The translations under genes were made by a program, and so were the position numbers. The notes beneath the pieces are model-generated. The model had not been told where the DNA came from, did no database searches, and was given only the letters and a program-made list of their open reading frames with translations. Shown here piece by piece: positions 7,431-10,517 of a stretch of DNA of 10,517 bases. Each line of letters starts with the position of its first letter. The first letter of the stretch is position 1. Source of the DNA: CAYNWH01 sp964400885 (GTDB taxonomy: Bacteria > Patescibacteriota > Patescibacteriia > CAIXNZ01); assembly GCA_964400885.1 (NCBI GenBank), contig CAYNWH010000022.1:1-10517 (forward strand). The letters are read 5' to 3'.

Positions 7431-7823
7431 TTATTTTTTATTTTCCTTTAAAATCTTTTTGATCTTGTCCACTACTTCAGAAGGCATAAAATGAGCTTTA
7501 ATTAAATAACCGACAGCACCTTTTTCAAAACCTTTTTTTACATCTTCTTTTTGCCCTAAATTAGTCAGCAAAATAACCGGAACACTAGCCAGCTCTTTAT
7601 TCTTTTTCAGAGCGTCTAATACTGCAAAGCCATCCATTTTAGGCATTAAAATATCCAACAAAATGATGTCCGGTTTTTCTTTCTTAACCATGTCTAAGCC
7701 TTTTTGGCCGTCTTCAGCTGAAACAACTTCAAATCCTTCCAATTCAAATTTTGTCGTATACATTTCTACTAAAAAAGTATCATCCTCAATCAAAAGTATT
7801 TTTATTTTCTTTTCTTTTGGCAT
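7431..7823 (-). CDS. Single-domain response regulator (CheY-like receiver)
   Basis: A 130-residue protein that is only a receiver domain. Seen: the acidic pair Asp14-Asp15 in LLIEDD, phosphoacceptor Asp57 in PDIILLDILMPKMDG, the switch Thr87 in VILLTN, and Lys109 in GYLIKA. All residues needed for Mg2+ binding and phosphorylation are present. No DNA-binding or enzymatic output domain is attached, so it should act by binding a partner, as CheY or PilG/PilH do. Its place between a PilM-linked membrane protein and two pilin genes suggests it affects pilus assembly or motility; this is inference from context. No histidine kinase is encoded in the window. The upstream 90-base gap holds a double hairpin flanked by heptamer repeats, and the ATG lacks a Shine-Dalgarno. 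Confidence 0.95.
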   Translation of the reverse strand: MPKEKKIKILLIEDDTFLVEMYTTKFELEGFEVVSAEDGQKGLDMVKKEKPDIILLDILMPKMDGFAVLDALKKNKELASVPVILLTNLGQKEDVKKGFEKGAVGYLIKAHFMPSEVVDKIKKILKENKK

Positions 7824-7827
7824 ATTA

Positions 7828-7899
7828 TTTAAATTTAAAATTCAAAATTATCAACGCCTTTGGCGTGATGCCACCAGAGGGCGGCAAAAATTAAAAATT
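7828..7899. repeat. REP-like double hairpin flanked by A/T heptamer repeats
   Basis: In an A/T-rich gap sits a GC-rich core: ACGCC-TTT-GGCGT (7854-7866, perfect 5-base stem) then TGCCACCAGAGGGCGGCA (7869-7886), which pairs TGCC/GGCA and CC/GG with small bulges. On the left are heptads TTTAAAT, TTAAAAT, TCAAAAT (7828-7848). On the right are two exact AAAAATT units (7886-7899). The neat symmetry resembles a dispersed intergenic (REP/MITE-like) element. It lies between the membrane-protein gene and the response regulator, where it could also act on the transcript as a processing or stabilising hairpin. There is no long T run after the stems, so it is not a classical terminator. Confidence 0.65.
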
Positions 7900-7913
7900 A
7901 TGGAAACTTTTTA

Positions 7914-8600
7914 TTACAAAAAAGGAGCTAATTCTTCCGGACTTAAAACTCGGGGATCCCAATCAACAAAGCCAGTTACATTTTTTCCTCGTCTGATATT
8001 CTGATAGCGATCAGCAATTGTATAAATCAAATTTGGACTAATCTGATTAATGCTTTGGCCATTTTTAAAAAAAACTGTATTTCTATCTATTAATCTCAAT
8101 TCGCCATTATCCTCAATCAGGTAAAGGGTATTAGCATTGCTAAATTTTATTACTGAACCTCGCAAAGGCACTAATTCAGTATCAGGCAAAAGTCCTGCTG
8201 GCTCTCCATTTACTGGCGGCTGAGCAGGCGGTGAAACTGGCTGACTAGGCTGTGTGGGAATCACAGGCAACTGATTCACATTTTGCTGAATAATAACTGG
8301 CGCTGACGCCGGTTTTTTATAAAAAAAATAAAAATAGCTAAAAACCCCTCCTCCTATAATTATAACAAAAAAAACAAATAAAGTTAATCGCTTTTTAAAC
8401 AGATAACCCCTGAAAGCTGACATAAAATTAACTTCTTGAAATTCTGCTTTTTGCTCTAGTTCTTTTTTCTTAATTTCCTGCTGCCTGGCTTTCTCTTTCT
8501 TAATTATTTCCTTTTCTGGTATGTGCATCTCTATTTCGCCTGTTTCAGTCTGTTTTTTAATCGGCTTTTTAGTTTGTTCACTTAAAAGATCAATGGGCAT
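7914..8600 (-). CDS. Single-pass membrane protein following pilM; possible PilN-like partner
   Basis: A 228-residue protein not recognised as a named family. Seen: the N-terminus MPIDLLSEQ, resembling the INLLP peptide of PilN that binds PilM; a charged, probably coiled-coil cytoplasmic segment rich in Lys and Glu (about 28-53); one membrane helix at about 72-94; a Pro/Gln-rich linker (97-135, with PTQPSQPVSPPAQPP); and a C-terminal domain of about 90 residues with NTLYLIEDNGELRLIDRNT and DWDPRVLSPEEL. Topology is most likely N-in, with the C-terminal domain outside the membrane. It starts 11 bases after pilM, so it is in the same operon. Known: PilN and PilO are single-pass proteins that link PilM to the pilus machine. 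Inferred: this protein could fill such a role, although its C-terminal domain does not look like the ferredoxin-like fold of PilN. Alternatively it is an unrelated lineage-specific pilus accessory protein. Confidence 0.85.
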   Translation of the reverse strand: MPIDLLSEQTKKPIKKQTETGEIEMHIPEKEIIKKEKARQQEIKKKELEQKAEFQEVNFMSAFRGYLFKKRLTLFVFFVIIIGGGVFSYFYFFYKKPASAPVIIQQNVNQLPVIPTQPSQPVSPPAQPPVNGEPAGLLPDTELVPLRGSVIKFSNANTLYLIEDNGELRLIDRNTVFFKNGQSINQISPNLIYTIADRYQNIRRGKNVTGFVDWDPRVLSPEELAPFL

Positions 8601-8611
8601 AAAATAAAAAT

Positions 8612-9691
8612 TTAAATAATTTCCCTTATCGCTAAACCCAAAGCGATTGAGAAACGCGGGCCGATTTCCTGCAAAACTGGCTTTAATTCCTCAGGATAAA
8701 TAACTCTAGCCCAAGGATCTCCCATATAAGTCCGCACATTTAAAGTATTGGTTAAATATTTGTCCAAATAACTTCCCAGTAAAGCTCCCCCACCGGTCAA
8801 AATTATTTTATCTAAAGTTTTCTCTTGGCCCATCTGTTCATAATATGATTTAAGCAAATATTTTATTTCAGTCACTATAGGAGCTAAGGCTTCTTCAACC
8901 GGATTGGGATAATTTTCCATTTTTTCCTGAGCCATCATAATGCCTAAATCTAATTTATAATCTTCAGCTTCAGAAATCGTTATATTAAGACTATCAGCAA
9001 TGGACTTAGTAACTGCTGCCCCACCGACTTGAATACTTCTATTTAAAATAGGAATGGTAAAATTGATAATTGACAATGAAGTACGATTTTCGCCAATATC
9101 CACGATCATTAATAAAGAACGGTCTGCGCCGATTAAAGACCGCACTAAAGCAAAAGATTCAATATCCAAATTAGTCAGCTGAAAACCAGCTTGCTTAAAA
9201 ATATCAACATAATTTTTGACAATTTCATTAGGCGCTGCTGTGATTAAAAATCTAACTACTTCTAATTTATCGTTACGGCCAGCTTTTTCCACCTCATCTG
9301 TAGGAATTAAGTTAAAATCGAAAACCATTTCTTCCAGCGGGCGCGGTAAAATTTTCTTAATTTCAGCTGATAGTAAATCCTTAATCTTAGCTTTATTATC
9401 CAGATCTCTCTTTTGCATATTAGACAATTTTGCCACTGAACTAAAAATTGAAGCATTAGGTAAAGCAGCTACAGCAAAATTTGTTGTGACTTTCGCCCGG
9501 TCAGCGACTTCTTTTAACAAAGTAGAAGTAATATTTTTATTGCTGATAAAATCGCCCATCAAAACATCACCTTTGGCCTCTGTATAGCCATAGGTCACTA
9601 ATTGAGGCTTGCCTTTTTCCGGCCTCAATTCTACAAGTTTTATTGCATCAGGCGATAAATCAACACCTAAAAAACTGTTTATTTTAGCCAT
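8612..9691 (-). CDS. pilM: PilM, actin-like type IV pilus assembly protein
   Basis: A 359-residue protein from ATG 9691; an in-frame TTG at 9721 would add 10 residues, but the family usually begins a few residues before its first strand and the longer start falls inside a heptamer repeat. Seen: the phosphate-1 loop LGVDLSPDAIKLVEL (8-22), FAVAALPNASIFSSVAKL (72-89), the phosphate-2 motif IVDIGENRTSLSII (196-209), and the adenosine-binding IILTGGGALL (296-305). Family role: a cytoplasmic FtsA-like ATP-binding protein that binds the N-terminal peptide of PilN and joins the motor to the inner-membrane platform of the type IV pilus. It is the first gene of the pilus unit, with a promoter upstream; the gene 11 bases downstream encodes a membrane protein with a PilN-like N-terminus. 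pilN, pilO, pilC, pilB and pilT are not recognisable in the window. Confidence 0.95.
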   Translation of the reverse strand: MAKINSFLGVDLSPDAIKLVELRPEKGKPQLVTYGYTEAKGDVLMGDFISNKNITSTLLKEVADRAKVTTNFAVAALPNASIFSSVAKLSNMQKRDLDNKAKIKDLLSAEIKKILPRPLEEMVFDFNLIPTDEVEKAGRNDKLEVVRFLITAAPNEIVKNYVDIFKQAGFQLTNLDIESFALVRSLIGADRSLLMIVDIGENRTSLSIINFTIPILNRSIQVGGAAVTKSIADSLNITISEAEDYKLDLGIMMAQEKMENYPNPVEEALAPIVTEIKYLLKSYYEQMGQEKTLDKIILTGGGALLGSYLDKYLTNTLNVRTYMGDPWARVIYPEELKPVLQEIGPRFSIALGLAIREII

Positions 9692-9705
9692 GTTTAAATC
9701 TAAAT

Positions 9706-9740
9706 TAAGCCCTAAGCTCAAGGCTCAAAGCTCTTAGCTC
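9706..9740 (-). repeat. Five tandem heptamers in the pilM leader
   Basis: On the plus strand five consecutive 7-base units read TAAGCCC, TAAGCTC, AAGGCTC, AAAGCTC and TTAGCTC; in the transcript sense they read GAGCTAA, GAGCTTT, GAGCCTT, GAGCTTA and GGGCTTA. The array fills most of the space between the predicted transcription start (about 9748) and the pilM ATG. The repeats are imperfect but in exact 7-base register. Role is unknown; it could be a protein-binding leader or a slippage-prone microsatellite. Confidence 0.8.
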
Positions 9741-9754
9741 ATTATCTTAATTTA

Positions 9755-9783
9755 ATTATAGCAAAAATAAGCTAAAAAGATAA
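9755..9783 (-). promoter_or_regulatory. Candidate extended -10 promoter of the pilM operon
   Basis: On the minus strand TGCTATAAT (9763-9755) is a perfect extended -10. A weak -35, TTATCT (9783-9778), lies 17 bases upstream of TATAAT. It sits directly after the rnhA stop codon and gives a leader of about 57 bases that holds the heptamer array. It supports independent expression of the pilus genes. Confidence 0.6.
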
Positions 9784-9787
9784 GCAA

Positions 9788-10195
9788 TTAACTGTGCTTA
9801 TCCAATTCCAAGTTTAAAAGCTTATCCGCCTCATTATTTAGGCTTCTGGAAATATGCTGATAAGTTACTTTTTTAAAGCCCAGCGCCAGATTCCAAACCC
9901 TTATAAAAAGCGGCTGTAAGTCTTTATCTCTCACCCTATATTCCTGTTTCATTTGCTTTACTAAAAGCTCGCTGTCTAAATAACAGTTTATTTCCTGGGG
10001 CTTTAATGCTTTAGCTAATTCTAAACCTTTAATCAAAGCCTGGTATTCAGCCTGATTATTAGTCAGCTTGCCTAAATATTCTGCATATTCTTTTAAAACC
10101 CGATCATTAGTATCTTTAATCACAATGCCAATAGCAGCAGGGCCAGGATTGCCGCGCGCGCCACCATCAGTAAAAATTTTAATTTTTTTAGGCAT
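9788..10195 (-). CDS. rnhA: Ribonuclease HI family protein
   Basis: A 135-residue protein from ATG 10195 (MPKKIKIFTDGGARGNPGPA). The frame extends 39 codons further upstream, but that part overlaps the terminator of the previous gene and lacks family similarity, so the internal ATG is chosen. Seen: catalytic Asp10 in FTDGGARGNPG, Glu50 in TNNQAEYQAL, Asp74 in YLDSELLVKQM and Asp124 in LNNEADKLLN, the complete DEDD set. It is shorter than E. coli RNase HI (155) and its sequence resembles the YpdQ / Rv2228c-type RNase HI-like branch. Role: it hydrolyses the RNA strand of RNA-DNA hybrids, removing primers and R-loops. An extended -10 lies about 26 bases before the ATG. It lies between two surface-related units without obvious functional connection. 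Confidence 0.95.
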   Translation of the reverse strand: MPKKIKIFTDGGARGNPGPAAIGIVIKDTNDRVLKEYAEYLGKLTNNQAEYQALIKGLELAKALKPQEINCYLDSELLVKQMKQEYRVRDKDLQPLFIRVWNLALGFKKVTYQHISRSLNNEADKLLNLELDKHS

Positions 10196-10220
10196 ATAAT
10201 TAGAATTTAAAATTTCCTTA

Positions 10221-10250
10221 ATTATATCACAACAGAAAAAATTATATAAA
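10221..10250 (-). promoter_or_regulatory. Candidate extended -10 promoter of rnhA
   Basis: On the minus strand TGATATAAT (10229-10221) is a perfect extended -10, and TTTATA (10250-10245), 18 bases upstream, is a 4-of-6 -35. It starts immediately after the terminator of the PilZ-domain gene, as expected for a new transcription unit, and its leader is about 20 bases. Confidence 0.6.
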
Positions 10251-10285
10251 AAAACCTGCAAAAGAAAACATCCTTTGCAGGTTTT
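10248..10285 (-). terminator. Intrinsic terminator of the PilZ-domain gene
   Basis: On the minus strand AAAACCTGCAAA (10285-10274) pairs perfectly over 12 bases with TTTGCAGGTTTT (10262-10251), around an 11-base loop, and runs directly into more T. The TAA stop of the upstream gene (10286-10284) overlaps the first base pairs of the stem, so a terminating ribosome would cover the foot of the hairpin. Confidence 0.92.
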
Positions 10286-10517
10286 AAGCTGGCATTTTGG
10301 CCACGAATTCACGAATTATAGCCATTTGCTCAGGCGGAACATACTCAAATTTTAGACCGAAACGGTAATCTTTCTTGATGCCTTCTAGTCTTCCTCTGAC
10401 TATTTTCCAAATAACTTTGCCAATGGCTACAATGGCTACGCTTTGATTGGTGGCAGGATTAGACAGTAAAAAATTCAAGCCAATTGGCTGGCCAATTGGC
10501 AAGGCTGCATTACTTTC
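10284..10517 (-). CDS. PilZ-domain protein, C-terminal part (N-terminus beyond window)
   Basis: The frame is open from the right edge, with 77 codons visible and the start outside. Seen: ESNAALPIGQPIGLNFLLSN, which matches the strand after the (D/N)xSxxG motif of PilZ domains; then VAIVAIGKVIWKIVRG, like the family's GRVVW strand; then YRFGLKFEYVPPEQMAIIREFV, matching the closing strand and helix (Y-x-G-x-x-F ... IxxF). Known: PilZ domains bind cyclic di-GMP through RxxxR and (D/N)xSxxG, and some variants act in type IV pilus assembly without binding it. Both motifs would lie beyond the edge, so ligand binding cannot be judged. Its position two genes before pilM fits a role in surface or pilus control, but the terminator after it shows it is a separate unit. 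The assignment rests on one half of the domain. Confidence 0.75.
   Translation of the reverse strand, partial: ESNAALPIGQPIGLNFLLSNPATNQSVAIVAIGKVIWKIVRGRLEGIKKDYRFGLKFEYVPPEQMAIIREFVAKMPA

Noticed and set aside
7852..7886. Double hairpin as a CRISPR repeat or tRNA-like element
   Set aside because: There is a single copy with no spacers, and no cloverleaf or anticodon arm can be formed.
7663..8004. Plus-strand 113-codon frame across the double hairpin
   Set aside because: It overlaps two well-supported minus-strand genes antisense and reads through the repeat element; no promoter or similarity supports it.
8612..9721. TTG start adding 10 residues to PilM
   Set aside because: It would begin inside the heptamer array; the ATG at 9691 places the first conserved strand at the usual distance.
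9788..10312. Longer RNase HI start giving a 174-residue protein
   Set aside because: The extra N-terminus reads through the terminator hairpin of the previous gene and has no family similarity; the ATG at 10195 fits the RNase HI fold and follows a good promoter.
10480..10500. Two copies of the palindrome GCCAATTGGC two bases apart, a possible operator
   Set aside because: They lie inside the coding region of the PilZ-domain protein and encode the repeated Pro-Ile-Gly of LPIGQPIGL, which fits the domain's own sequence; a coincidental repeat is the simpler reading.

Overview
The window looks like a scaffold piece from a Candidate Phyla Radiation (Patescibacteria, probably Parcubacteria-like) genome. 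This is inferred from gene content, low GC, very short A/T-rich spacers, near absence of Shine-Dalgarno sequences and the style of LigA and PilM; no 16S or ribosomal protein is present to prove it. All recognised genes lie on the minus strand. Every gene end seen is TAA or TAG. No in-frame TGA occurs in the ~1,180-codon reading frame I translated, so the standard bacterial code fits better than the UGA-as-glycine code of Gracilibacteria.

In transcription order (high to low coordinate): the C-terminal end of a PilZ-domain protein (10517-10284) ends inside a strong terminator. A short RNase HI gene (10195-9788) follows, with its own extended -10 promoter. A type IV pilus cluster comes next: pilM (9691-8612, own promoter and a heptamer-repeat leader), a single-pass membrane protein with a PilN-like N-terminus (8600-7914), a single-domain CheY-like response regulator (7823-7431) and two tandem type IV pilin-like proteins (7416-6946 and 6941-6462), closed by an intrinsic terminator at 6451-6413. 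A run of exactly 100 N (6406-6307), which looks like a scaffold gap of unknown true size, hides the front of a prepilin peptidase. Its C-terminal 77 residues remain (6306-6073). Then come ligA (NAD+-dependent DNA ligase, 6060-3994) and a short ribosome hibernation factor (3927-3610).

The last third (3545-1) is one uninterrupted reading frame running off the left edge, at least 1181 residues. It encodes a large exported or membrane-anchored modular surface protein: N-terminal hydrophobic segment, seven FG-GAP/VCBS repeats (probably one seven-bladed propeller), four Calx-beta-like repeats split by a dockerin-like calcium-binding insert, a canonical Calx-beta domain, then fibronectin-III-like sequence.

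The theme is the cell surface: pilin, pilin-processing enzyme, pilus assembly ATPase-like scaffold, signalling proteins that could control the pilus (CheY-like and PilZ), and a large calcium-dependent surface protein, with housekeeping genes (ligA, rnhA, hpf) in between. No CRISPR, transposase, tRNA, rRNA or phage gene was seen. The most unusual non-coding signals are heptamer-periodic micro-repeats in several intergenic gaps, one of them surrounding a GC-rich double hairpin, and a 5x heptamer array in the pilM leader.
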